In this document: positions 7,971 through 15,665 of the stretch, piece by piece
How positions within the stretch are numbered: the first letter of the stretch is position 1
How the letters are laid out: the number at the start of each line of letters is the position of its first letter
Origin: an uncultured Croceitalea sp.
GTDB taxonomy: Bacteria; Bacteroidota; Bacteroidia; Flavobacteriales; Flavobacteriaceae
DNA: 44,325 nucleotides
Direction of reading: 5' to 3'
NCBI GenBank assembly: GCA_937959125.1
Contig: CALGQU010000099.1
Span: 1 to 44,325, forward strand
Notes under the pieces: model-generated
Database searches by the model: none
Seen by the model: only the letters and a program-made list of their open reading frames with translations
Told to the model about the DNA's origin: nothing
Program-made: the position numbers and the translations under genes

Positions 7971-9629
7971 TTGCTCACCAAATTAAGTATTACGAATTAC
8001 GCGCTTATCGATGCCCTAGAGGTATCTTTTGAGGCCGGTTTCACTACCATTACAGGAGAAACAGGAGCTGGTAAATCTATTCTTTTAGGGGGCTTGTCCC
8101 TGGTTTTGGGAAAACGGGCAGACCTTTCCTCACTTAAGGATACAACGGCCAAATGCATTATTGAAGCACAATTTGATGTAGGTGCTTACGGATTGCAAAC
8201 GTTTTTTGAACAGCGTGATTTGGATTATGACGACCAATCCATTCTAAGAAGGGAAATTCTGCCTAGTGGTAAATCCCGCGCATTTATAAACGATACGCCC
8301 GTAACTTTGGATATCCTTTCCAGTTTAGGAACCCGATTGGTCGATGTGCATTCCCAACACCAAACCATGCAATTGACGGAACAGGAATTTCAGTTTCGGG
8401 TGATTGATGCCATTGGCGGCAACGCGGCATTGTTGGAGCGGTATTCCCAACAATTAAGCAGCTACAAAACGCTTCAAAAAGAACTGGAAGACCTCCTTGC
8501 TTATGAGGCTACGGCTACCAAGGAATTGGATTACAACAGTTTTCTGCTGGAAGAACTTGAAAAGGCACCCTTAAAAGAGGGGATTTTAGAGGCTTTGGAG
8601 GAAGAACAAGAGCAATTGAGCAATGTAGAACAACTTTTGGAACTCTTGGCACAGGGAAATCAATTGATGAACGACGAACAATTGGGCATCCTTAACGGGT
8701 TGTCCCAGTTGCAACAGACTTCACAAAGGTTACGTGGTTTTGGAAAACAATACCAAAATCTAAATGACCGTGTTCAATCCATAGCCTTGGAACTTGCGGA
8801 TATTGCCACCGAACTACAGGATTTGGGAGAGGATGTAAGCGTGAACCCCCAGCGGTTGACGGAAGTCAATGACCAGTTACAAATGCTGCACGATCTCTTT
8901 AAAAAGCATCAGGCAACCAAGGTTTCAGAACTCACGACCATCAAAGAAGAGCTCGCAGAAAAGGTGGATGTTTCCCTTAACCTAACAGATAACATCCAAA
9001 CAAAAAGAAAGGCACTAGAGGAGCAGGAAACTGCATTAGACACCATTGCCAATTCCATACGGGAAAAGAGAACTAAGATCCTTCCCCAATTAAAACAAAG
9101 TTTGGAAACCCAATTGACCCATCTTGGGATGGCATCGGCAACTTTTGAAATTAAGGTGAACGCCTCCACGGATTTTAAATCCAATGGAAAGGATGACCTT
9201 AGTTTTCTTTTTTCGGCAAATAAGGGGGGAACCCATGGTGAATTAAAGAAGGTTGCTTCTGGCGGGGAACTTTCAAGAATTATGCTGAGCATCAAAGCGA
9301 TTCTTGCAAGCTATGAAAGTCTACCAACATTGATGTTCGATGAGATTGATACTGGGGTATCCGGTGAAATATCCAACAAAATGGGAGAGATTATGCAACA
9401 GATGGGCCAACACATGCAAGTGTTCTCCATTACCCATTTACCACAAGTTGCAGCTAGGGGGGCGTCCCAGTTTAAAGTATACAAAGAAACCCTAGGCGCA
9501 TCTACCAGCACTTCCATGCGTAAACTTAATCCAGAGGAACGCATTGCCGAATTGGCGGAAATGCTTGGCGGTAAATCCCTTTCTGAATCTGCGATTACCC
9601 ATGCCAAAGAGCTTTTGGAAAAACAGTAA
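7971..9629 (+). CDS. recN: DNA repair protein RecN
   Basis: RecN is an SMC-like ATPase of double-strand break repair. The 552-residue protein has the Walker A motif GETGAGKS (residues 29-36) in the N-terminal half-head, a long coiled-coil middle (about 150-370, rich in Glu/Leu/Gln), and the C-terminal half-head with the ABC signature region VASGGELSRIMLSIKAIL, the Walker B FDEIDTGVSGE and the SITHLPQVAA His switch. The start is TTG at 7971, which gives the family's usual N-terminus MLTKLSITNYALID; no ATG is available there. It sits 48 nt after DUF4835 with its own promoter. Confidence 0.95.
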   Translation: MLTKLSITNYALIDALEVSFEAGFTTITGETGAGKSILLGGLSLVLGKRADLSSLKDTTAKCIIEAQFDVGAYGLQTFFEQRDLDYDDQSILRREILPSGKSRAFINDTPVTLDILSSLGTRLVDVHSQHQTMQLTEQEFQFRVIDAIGGNAALLERYSQQLSSYKTLQKELEDLLAYEATATKELDYNSFLLEELEKAPLKEGILEALEEEQEQLSNVEQLLELLAQGNQLMNDEQLGILNGLSQLQQTSQRLRGFGKQYQNLNDRVQSIALELADIATELQDLGEDVSVNPQRLTEVNDQLQMLHDLFKKHQATKVSELTTIKEELAEKVDVSLNLTDNIQTKRKALEEQETALDTIANSIREKRTKILPQLKQSLETQLTHLGMASATFEIKVNASTDFKSNGKDDLSFLFSANKGGTHGELKKVASGGELSRIMLSIKAILASYESLPTLMFDEIDTGVSGEISNKMGEIMQQMGQHMQVFSITHLPQVAARGASQFKVYKETLGASTSTSMRKLNPEERIAELAEMLGGKSLSESAITHAKELLEKQ

Positions 9630-9630
9630 A

Positions 9631-9652
9631 CCACTTGCGGCAAACGCAGTGG
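9631..9652 (+). terminator. Weak hairpin after recN
   Basis: CCAC-T-TGCG, a GCAAA loop and CGCA-GTGG form an 8-pair stem with one bulge directly after the recN stop. No T run follows, so it is at best a weak or factor-dependent terminator. Confidence 0.25.
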
Positions 9653-9738
9653 GTATTTAGGACATTAGATTTCCCCTTGGGGTTTTATACTTCTTAGTGG
9701 TAACGATAAAGGGATAGTTTCAAAACCCAAATTTTAGA

Positions 9739-9746
9739 TATCTTTG
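9739..9746 (+). promoter_or_regulatory. -7 element of the fabI promoter
   Basis: TATCTTTG is an exact TAnnTTTG match 22 nt before the fabI ATG. No TTG stands at the usual distance upstream (the position reads TTTC), so only the -7 half is convincing. Confidence 0.4.
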
Positions 9747-9768
9747 CAGCTTAAACCAATACTATACT

Positions 9769-10581
9769 ATGGCTTATAATCTATTGAAAGGAAAACGAGG
9801 AATCATTTTTGGCGCATTGGATGAAAATTCCATTGCATGGAAAACGGCGGAACGTATCCATGAAGAAGGCGGGACTTTTGTACTTACAAATGCTCCCATT
9901 GCCATGAGAATGGGACAAATAAAGGTATTGGCCGAAAAAACCGGTTCAGAAATTATTCCTGCCGATGCTACCAATGAAGAGGATTTGAACAATTTGGTCA
10001 GTAAGTCCGTAGAGCTGTTGGGAGGCAAACTGGATTTTGTATTGCATTCCATTGGAATGTCCGTCAATGTTAGAAAAGGAAGGGCCTATACGGATGAGAA
10101 ATATGATTTTACGACCAAAGGTTGGGATGTTTCCGCATTGTCTTTCCATAAAGTGATGCAGTCCCTTTATAAGGCCGATGCCATGAACGAATGGGGGAGT
10201 ATCGTAGCATTGACTTATATGGCCGCGCAGCGAACGTTCCCGGATTATAATGATATGGCAGATAATAAGGCCTATTTAGAATCCGTGGCCCGTAGTTTTG
10301 GCTATTTCTTTGGCAAGGAAAAGAAAGTGCGCGTAAATACCATTTCCCAAAGCCCAACCCCAACAACTGCCGGACAAGGGGTAAAAGGATTTGATGGTTT
10401 TATCTCTTATGCGGAGAAAATGTCGCCGTTAGGGAACGCCACGGCCCAAGACTGTGCGGATTATACGGTGTCCCTATTCTCCGACCTTACCAAAAAGGTA
10501 ACGATGCAAAACTTGTTTCATGATGGTGGGTTTTCAAATACCGGGGTGAGTCAAGAGGTAATCGATGAGTTTACGGAATAA
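9769..10581 (+). CDS. fabI: Enoyl-[acyl-carrier-protein] reductase (NADH)
   Basis: FabI carries out the last reduction of each fatty-acid elongation cycle. The 270-residue short-chain dehydrogenase-like protein shows the FabI cofactor motif GALDENSIAWKTAERI, the SIGM segment after the central strand, the catalytic Tyr-x6-Lys pair in DYNDMADNK with the preceding Tyr in LTYMAAQRTF, and the NTISQSPTPTTAG loop that precedes the substrate-binding region. The gene is monocistronic: it has its own -7 element and is followed by a strong hairpin terminator. Confidence 0.95.
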   Translation: MAYNLLKGKRGIIFGALDENSIAWKTAERIHEEGGTFVLTNAPIAMRMGQIKVLAEKTGSEIIPADATNEEDLNNLVSKSVELLGGKLDFVLHSIGMSVNVRKGRAYTDEKYDFTTKGWDVSALSFHKVMQSLYKADAMNEWGSIVALTYMAAQRTFPDYNDMADNKAYLESVARSFGYFFGKEKKVRVNTISQSPTPTTAGQGVKGFDGFISYAEKMSPLGNATAQDCADYTVSLFSDLTKKVTMQNLFHDGGFSNTGVSQEVIDEFTE

Positions 10582-10599
10582 TATAATATACGAATAGTA

Positions 10600-10624
10600 A
10601 AAAGCCATCCTTTGGGTGGCTTTT
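10600..10624 (+). terminator. Intrinsic terminator of fabI
   Basis: AAAAGCCATCC, loop TTT, GGGTGGCTTTT forms an 11-pair stem (one G-T pair) ending in a T run. It rules out an in-frame ATG at 10616 as the start of the following gene, because that codon lies inside the stem. Confidence 0.8.
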
Positions 10625-10636
10625 GCATTTATACCC

Positions 10637-11644
10637 ATGACACCACTCCATTTTTCCTTTATTGTCCCCGTCTATAATAGACCGCAGGAATTGCAGGAAT
10701 TGCTGCAAAGCCTTTCCCATTTGGAGTATGATGGGAATTTTGAAGTCGTCATTATAGAAGACGGCTCCACGGAGGATGCGGAAAGTGTGGTCAACAGGTA
10801 TCGTTCGCAATTGAACTTATCATACCATCAAAAAGAGAATACGGGCCCTGGAAATTCCAGAAATTATGGAATGCAAAAAGCCAAGGGGAACTATTTTATT
10901 ATTTTGGATTCGGACTGTGTGCTTCCAAAAGCGTATTTAAAGACGGTAGCGCAAGCCCTTACCAAAGACTATGTCGATTTTTATGGCGGTCCGGATGCCG
11001 CACAAGAATCTTTTACCCCTGTGCAGAAAGCCATTAACCATACCATGACTTCCTTTTTGACCACTGGTGGGATTCGAGGAAAAAAAAGGACGGTAAACAA
11101 ATTCCAGCCCAGAAGTTTTAATATGGGCATTTCCAAAGCAGCTTTTGAAGCTACAGGCGGTTTTGGCAATATCCATCCGGGGGAAGACCCGGACCTTACC
11201 TTTAGGTTGTGGGATGCAGGTTTTTCCAGCAGTTTACTTTCGGACGCCTTTGTATATCACAAACGGAGAATCGATTGGAAACGCTTTTATACCCAAGTCC
11301 ATAAATTTGGATTGGTGCGACCCATTCTTAATCGATGGCACCCCCATACGGCCAAGCTTACTTATTGCTTCCCTACCTTGTTCCTGCTAGGTTTGTTGTT
11401 TGCTATAGTGCTTGCGGTCAAAGGCTTTTATGTATTGCTATACGGGTATGTGGGCTATTTGGCCTTTGTTTTTGTAGAGGCGCTTTGGCGCAATAAAAAC
11501 CTTATAGTGGCACTACTTTCCGTGCTTGCCACCTGTATTCAGTTTTTTGGATATGGTTTGGGTTTCCTAAAGTCTACCTTCTTGCTTAACTTTAGCAAAA
11601 AGACAGCCAAGGAACTTTTTCCAAAATTGTTTTTTTCGCGATAA
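10637..11644 (+). CDS. Family 2 glycosyltransferase, membrane-anchored
   Basis: This protein of about 335 residues has a GT-A fold: FSFIVPVYNRPQEL at the N-terminus, the nucleotide-binding EDGSTEDAE (near 41), NTGPGNSRNYG, the metal-binding LDSDC (DxD near 91), and GEDPDLTFRLWDAGF in the acceptor region. The C-terminal third has hydrophobic segments (CFPTLFLLGLLFAIVLAV, VLLYGYVGYLAFVFVEAL and one more), placing it in the inner membrane. It probably adds a sugar to an envelope polysaccharide or lipid; donor and acceptor are unknown. It starts at ATG 10637, after the fabI terminator, and is followed by a YbbR-like protein 16 nt later. Confidence 0.88.
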   Translation: MTPLHFSFIVPVYNRPQELQELLQSLSHLEYDGNFEVVIIEDGSTEDAESVVNRYRSQLNLSYHQKENTGPGNSRNYGMQKAKGNYFIILDSDCVLPKAYLKTVAQALTKDYVDFYGGPDAAQESFTPVQKAINHTMTSFLTTGGIRGKKRTVNKFQPRSFNMGISKAAFEATGGFGNIHPGEDPDLTFRLWDAGFSSSLLSDAFVYHKRRIDWKRFYTQVHKFGLVRPILNRWHPHTAKLTYCFPTLFLLGLLFAIVLAVKGFYVLLYGYVGYLAFVFVEALWRNKNLIVALLSVLATCIQFFGYGLGFLKSTFLLNFSKKTAKELFPKLFFSR

Positions 11645-11660
11645 TTGAAACAAAAAAACA

Positions 11661-12614
11661 GTGTTTAAAGGAATTTTTAGTAGACTAAACCAACGAAAGG
11701 TAAAAGTATTCGCCGTCTTTTTGCTGTGCTCGTTTTTTGCGTGGACTATAAGTCAGTTATCCGAAGACTATGAATCCAGGGCTAATTTTATGTTGCAGTT
11801 CACCAATTTCCCAGATTCCCTTTTACTCAATACCAAGGAACCTTATGAGCTTGGTCTAAAATTACGTACTACTGGGTTTAAGTTTTTGGGATATGGATTA
11901 AGTAAAGGTATCTTGAAAGTAAACCTATCCAAAGTAAACAAGGACGACCAAGGTTATTATTTGTCGGAAACAACCTTAAAACCCCAATTTGAACGTCAAC
12001 TTTCAAACACTATTTCTCTGTTGGAATTAGAAAATGAAAAGCTTTACTTGCCTTTATATGAGGTGTCTACCAAAGAGGTTGAAATCGTCCCTAATATTAC
12101 GTTGGACTTAAAACAGAATCACATTCTGGAAGGAAAGTTGCAGGTACAACCCGTATTTGCGGTTGTAAAGGGGCCATCCAAAGAAATCCAACATATTGAA
12201 AAAATAATGACCGTTCCCCATGTATTTGAGGCACTTGAGGACAACTTTACCCAAACCCTGGATTTGGTAAAACCCCAAAACTTGGAAAATACGGAACTTT
12301 TAACTTCCAAAGTCACGCTTAGAGGCAAGGTGGTCCAATTCTCCGAGAAAGCGTTTACCATTCCTATAAAAGCTATAAACCAACCCAAAGGTTTTGTAAT
12401 AAGGATGTTCCCTAGTGAGGTGCAATTGGTATGTAAAGCGTCATTAGTAGACCTAAAGGAAATCAAATCCTCAGATTTTGAGATCATTGCGGATTACGGC
12501 CAAGCAGACTCCAAGACCAGTATGATTCCCTTGTATCTTGGTTCTTCGCCAAAAGGAGCCTATTCGGCGGTTATGGTGCAAAAAGAAATTGAATTTGTAT
12601 TGGAAGGTCTATGA
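11661..12614 (+). CDS. YbbR-like / CdaR family membrane-anchored protein
   Basis: The 317-residue protein has one N-terminal membrane anchor (about residues 14-32, VKVFAVFLLCSFFAWTI) and an extracytoplasmic part with repeated beta-rich YbbR-type modules: VEIVPNITLDL followed by GPSKEIQHIEKIMT and a second KGFVIRMFPSEVQLVCKA unit. In Firmicutes, CdaR with such domains controls the c-di-AMP cyclase CdaA; no cdaA is in this window, so that role is not shown here. The start is GTG at 11661. It overlaps coaE by 4 nt (ATGA) and follows the glycosyltransferase closely, so the three are one transcription unit. Confidence 0.78.
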   Translation: MFKGIFSRLNQRKVKVFAVFLLCSFFAWTISQLSEDYESRANFMLQFTNFPDSLLLNTKEPYELGLKLRTTGFKFLGYGLSKGILKVNLSKVNKDDQGYYLSETTLKPQFERQLSNTISLLELENEKLYLPLYEVSTKEVEIVPNITLDLKQNHILEGKLQVQPVFAVVKGPSKEIQHIEKIMTVPHVFEALEDNFTQTLDLVKPQNLENTELLTSKVTLRGKVVQFSEKAFTIPIKAINQPKGFVIRMFPSEVQLVCKASLVDLKEIKSSDFEIIADYGQADSKTSMIPLYLGSSPKGAYSAVMVQKEIEFVLEGL

Positions 12615-13201
12615 TTGTTGGTTTAACCGGAGGTATAGGAAGTGGTAAAAGCACCGTGGCCCAAATGTTCAGGGAGTTGGGAGTACCGGTTTATAATTCC
12701 GATGAGGCTGCTAAAGCCCTAATGGTTAGTTCCAACTTACTCCGAAAGGAAATTACCCAACTTTTAGGTGAAAAATCCTACATAGGAGGAAACTTAAACA
12801 GAAGTTACATTTCCGAACGGGTTTTCAACAACTCCGGACTACTAGAAAAATTAAATCAAATTGTGCACCCAGCCGTAAGGTTACATTTTAAGGAGTGGGT
12901 TTCCGCACAAAAGTCAGTATATGTCATCCAAGAAACGGCCCTTATTTATGAAAATGAAAGTACTGGTCACTATGATGCCATAATAGTGGTAACCGCTCCA
13001 CAAAGTACAAGGATAGAGCGAGTTATGAAAAGGGACGGTAGTACTAAAGAACAAGTTGAAAGCCGAATGGAGCATCAACTCCCGGATGAAATAAAAATTG
13101 CCCGTGCCGATTATGTGGTACAGAACTACACCTTGGAAGCGACTAAGGAGCAGCTTGTTAAAATACACCGGGAACTTCTGTTAAAAAGCCAACGAGACTG
13201 A
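12611..13201 (+). CDS. coaE: Dephospho-CoA kinase
   Basis: CoaE phosphorylates dephospho-CoA, the last step of CoA synthesis; coaBC for earlier steps is 6 kb upstream. The 196-residue P-loop kinase has GLTGGIGSGKSTVA at the N-terminus, the substrate segment VPVYNSDEAAK, the VHPAVRLHFKEW helix, and the lid residues in RVMKRDGSTKEQVESRM. It overlaps the YbbR-like gene by 4 nt, implying coupled translation. Confidence 0.95.
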   Translation: MIVGLTGGIGSGKSTVAQMFRELGVPVYNSDEAAKALMVSSNLLRKEITQLLGEKSYIGGNLNRSYISERVFNNSGLLEKLNQIVHPAVRLHFKEWVSAQKSVYVIQETALIYENESTGHYDAIIVVTAPQSTRIERVMKRDGSTKEQVESRMEHQLPDEIKIARADYVVQNYTLEATKEQLVKIHRELLLKSQRD

Positions 13202-13205
13202 AATT

Positions 13206-13268
13206 TTAACATTTTTGTTAAGGTTAGGTTAAACGATAAATGGGCTAAATGTTAAATTTCTAATTTTA
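13206..13268 (+). promoter_or_regulatory. Promoter region of the kinase/regulator pair with GTTAA repeats
   Basis: Three GTTAA copies stand at 13217, 13228 and 13251 (offsets 0, 11 and 34, so on roughly the same helix face), and an inverted TTAAC at 13206 makes TTAACA-TTTT-TGTTAA. A near -7 element TAATTTTA (13261-13268) lies before the ATG at 13274. OmpR-family regulators bind direct repeats spaced about 11 bp, so this may be an autoregulatory site for the regulator encoded downstream. That is inference. Confidence 0.35.
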
Positions 13269-13273
13269 CTGCA

Positions 13274-14854
13274 ATGAACAAAAAGCGGTTTGTTCTTCTT
13301 GTCATTTTGATGAGTCTCTCCCTTGTCGGTATTATCTCTGTACAAGCCTATTGGATACAGAAATCAGTAGAAGATAAAACGGAGCAATTCTCAAATGCCG
13401 TAGAAGATGTTTTGGACAAGGTTGCGGATAGGGTAGAGAGCAGGGAACGGAAAGAATATTCGGATCAATTGGCTGCCTTGGTAGATAGTGTAGGTACGCC
13501 AAAATCATCCCAAGTGAGCAGTATTTTTTATGTGGACCGTGATTTGAATTCTGATGAAATCAAGTTTTACCAACATGGGATCTTGGAAGAAGATTATGGC
13601 ATTTCATCTTTGTTCTTTGACAATGAAAATGGTGATGATAACACCACGATCAGAAATTTTACAAGCAAACGGACTACCACCATCCTTAAAGAGGATTTTG
13701 GGTTGGACGGTAAACGCTACGCGTTGACCCCCATACAGAAAATTCAAAAAATTGGAGGGCTGTCTTCCATGGAGAAAGCACAGTTTGATGATTTGTTCAG
13801 TGAATTGGCAAAAAAGAAACCCATTCATGACAGGGTCTCCAAGCAAGAAATCGTTCTACTATTAAATAGGGAACTTAAAAATAGGGGAATAGACATCGAT
13901 TATGAATTTGGGGTTTATAGCCGGGGGTTTCCAACAAAGGTAAAATCGAAAAAGTTCAAGTTTGCCGATAATACCATTTATGAGACGCCGATTTTTAGGG
14001 ATAGCGAAGGACAAACGGATTTTTCCCTATTACTTTCCTTTCCTAAAAAGAAGAAGTTCTTGTTGAGCAGTATCATGACTATGGCCATATTATCCTTACT
14101 GTTCACTTTGGTAATCGTAGTTGCCTATTCCAGTGCTATTTACCAGTTGATACAGCAAAAGCAGATTTCTGAGATTAAATCAGACTTTATCAATAATATG
14201 ACGCACGAGTTTAAAACGCCTATTGCAACCATAAATTTAGCGGTTGAGGCCATTAGAAACCCAAAGTCTATTGAGGATAAGGATAAAGTATTGCGGTATT
14301 TGGGTATGATACGTGATGAGAACAAACGGATGCATGCGCAGGTAGAAAATGTATTGCGAATATCCAAATTGGAAAAAAATCAATTGGACATTAGTAAGGA
14401 TAGGGTAGATGCACACGACATTATCACCGATGCGGTAGCACATGTAGAGCTTATTGTACAAGATAGGGGAGGTTATGTGAATACCCATTTGGATGCATCC
14501 AGAACGGATGTTTTGGCCAACGATATGCATTTTACGAACGTTATCGTAAACATTTTGGACAATGCGGTCAAGTATTCGCCCGAGGCACCAAAAATTGATG
14601 TGTTTACGGAGATTGCCAAGAATTATATCATTATTAAGATTCAAGACCAAGGTGCCGGTATGAGTAAGGCGGTATTGAAAAAAGTTTTTGAAAAGTTTTA
14701 TAGGGAACATACTGGAAATATACACAATGTAAAGGGGCATGGTCTTGGACTGGCCTACGTAAAAAAAATAATTGATGATCACCAAGGTGAGGTCTATGTG
14801 GAAAGTGAAAAAGGAAAAGGAAGCACTTTTTACATCAAATTACCTTTAATATAA
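13274..14854 (+). CDS. Sensor histidine kinase, OmpR-system type
   Basis: This 526-residue inner-membrane kinase has transmembrane helices at about 5-27 and 263-289 flanking a periplasmic sensor domain of roughly 235 residues with no recognised fold. The HisKA motif MTHEFKTPIATI carries the phosphorylated His311; the ATPase domain shows the N box NILDNAVKYS (about 426-435), G1 DQGAGMS (458-464), the F box FEKFYRE and G2 GHGLGL (488-493). I see no clear HAMP domain. It sits 5 nt before the response regulator. The pair resembles RprX/RprY of Bacteroides in layout; the signal is unknown. Confidence 0.92.
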   Translation: MNKKRFVLLVILMSLSLVGIISVQAYWIQKSVEDKTEQFSNAVEDVLDKVADRVESRERKEYSDQLAALVDSVGTPKSSQVSSIFYVDRDLNSDEIKFYQHGILEEDYGISSLFFDNENGDDNTTIRNFTSKRTTTILKEDFGLDGKRYALTPIQKIQKIGGLSSMEKAQFDDLFSELAKKKPIHDRVSKQEIVLLLNRELKNRGIDIDYEFGVYSRGFPTKVKSKKFKFADNTIYETPIFRDSEGQTDFSLLLSFPKKKKFLLSSIMTMAILSLLFTLVIVVAYSSAIYQLIQQKQISEIKSDFINNMTHEFKTPIATINLAVEAIRNPKSIEDKDKVLRYLGMIRDENKRMHAQVENVLRISKLEKNQLDISKDRVDAHDIITDAVAHVELIVQDRGGYVNTHLDASRTDVLANDMHFTNVIVNILDNAVKYSPEAPKIDVFTEIAKNYIIIKIQDQGAGMSKAVLKKVFEKFYREHTGNIHNVKGHGLGLAYVKKIIDDHQGEVYVESEKGKGSTFYIKLPLI

Positions 14855-14859
14855 AAATC

Positions 14860-15579
14860 ATGGAAACGGAGAACAAGAAAATTTTATTGGTAGAGGACGA
14901 TCCAAACTTTGGAATCGTATTGAAAGACTATTTGCAGATGAACGAGTTTGACGTTGTTCTTGCTAAAAATGGTATGGAGGGCTTTGAGAAGTTCAAAAAG
15001 GATAATTATGACGTTTGTATTTTGGATGTTATGATGCCTTATAAGGATGGGTTTACCTTAGCTAAGGAAATCCGTGAAAAAAACGAGAACGTTCCTATTA
15101 TTTTCTTGACGGCCAAGACCATGAAAGAAGATGTCCTAAAAGGATATAAAGCTGGTGCGGATGATTATTTGAACAAGCCTTTTGATTCTGAAGTGCTTTT
15201 GATGAAACTTAAAGCGTTAATGCAACGTAAAGCATCCAATACTTTGGCCGACAGTAAGCAATTTGAATTTGAAATAGGGAATTTCCATTTGAATTCAAAA
15301 TTACGTTTCCTAAAATACATGGACGAAGAGCCCATAAAACTCTCCCCCAAGGAAAATGAATTGTTACGTTTGTTGGCACTGCATGAGAACGACCTAATGC
15401 CGCGTGAGCTGGCCCTGACCAAAATATGGAGGGACGACAATTATTTTACCTCCCGTAGTATGGATGTGTACATCGCTAAACTACGCAAGTATCTAAAACG
15501 CGATGATGTTGTGGAAATATTGAACATTCATGGCGAAGGTTTCCGTTTGGTGGTAAAAACCGAAGGGGAAACCACTTAA
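14860..15579 (+). CDS. OmpR/PhoB-family response regulator
   Basis: The 239-residue regulator has a receiver domain (about 1-122) with the acidic pair in LLVEDD, the phospho-acceptor Asp56 in CILDVMMP, the switch Thr in FLTAKTM and the Lys in LNKPF. The C-terminal winged helix (about 135-235) shows LSPKENELLRLLALH, the recognition region SRSMDVYIAKLRKYL and the closing HGEGFRL hairpin. It follows its kinase by 5 nt and ends at a strong terminator. GTTAA repeats upstream of the kinase are a candidate target site. Confidence 0.94.
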   Translation: METENKKILLVEDDPNFGIVLKDYLQMNEFDVVLAKNGMEGFEKFKKDNYDVCILDVMMPYKDGFTLAKEIREKNENVPIIFLTAKTMKEDVLKGYKAGADDYLNKPFDSEVLLMKLKALMQRKASNTLADSKQFEFEIGNFHLNSKLRFLKYMDEEPIKLSPKENELLRLLALHENDLMPRELALTKIWRDDNYFTSRSMDVYIAKLRKYLKRDDVVEILNIHGEGFRLVVKTEGETT

Positions 15580-15602
15580 ATTGTCCCTATTGAAAATAAC
15601 TT

Positions 15603-15641
15603 AAAAGTCCGGTAAGGTCCAAGAACCTCACCGGACTTTTT
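15603..15641. terminator. Strong bidirectional terminator
   Basis: AAAAGTCCGGT and ACCGGACTTTT form an 11-pair outer stem with AGGT/ACCT pairing inside; T runs follow on both strands. It ends the regulator gene (plus) and the convergent T9SS cargo gene (minus). Confidence 0.85.
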
Positions 15642-15665
15642 GCTTTATTGCGTTCAACAGAGCGA

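Noticed and set aside
14237-14785. A 182-codon open frame antisense to the histidine kinase
   Set aside because: It lies wholly over the conserved catalytic domains of the kinase and encodes nothing recognisable.
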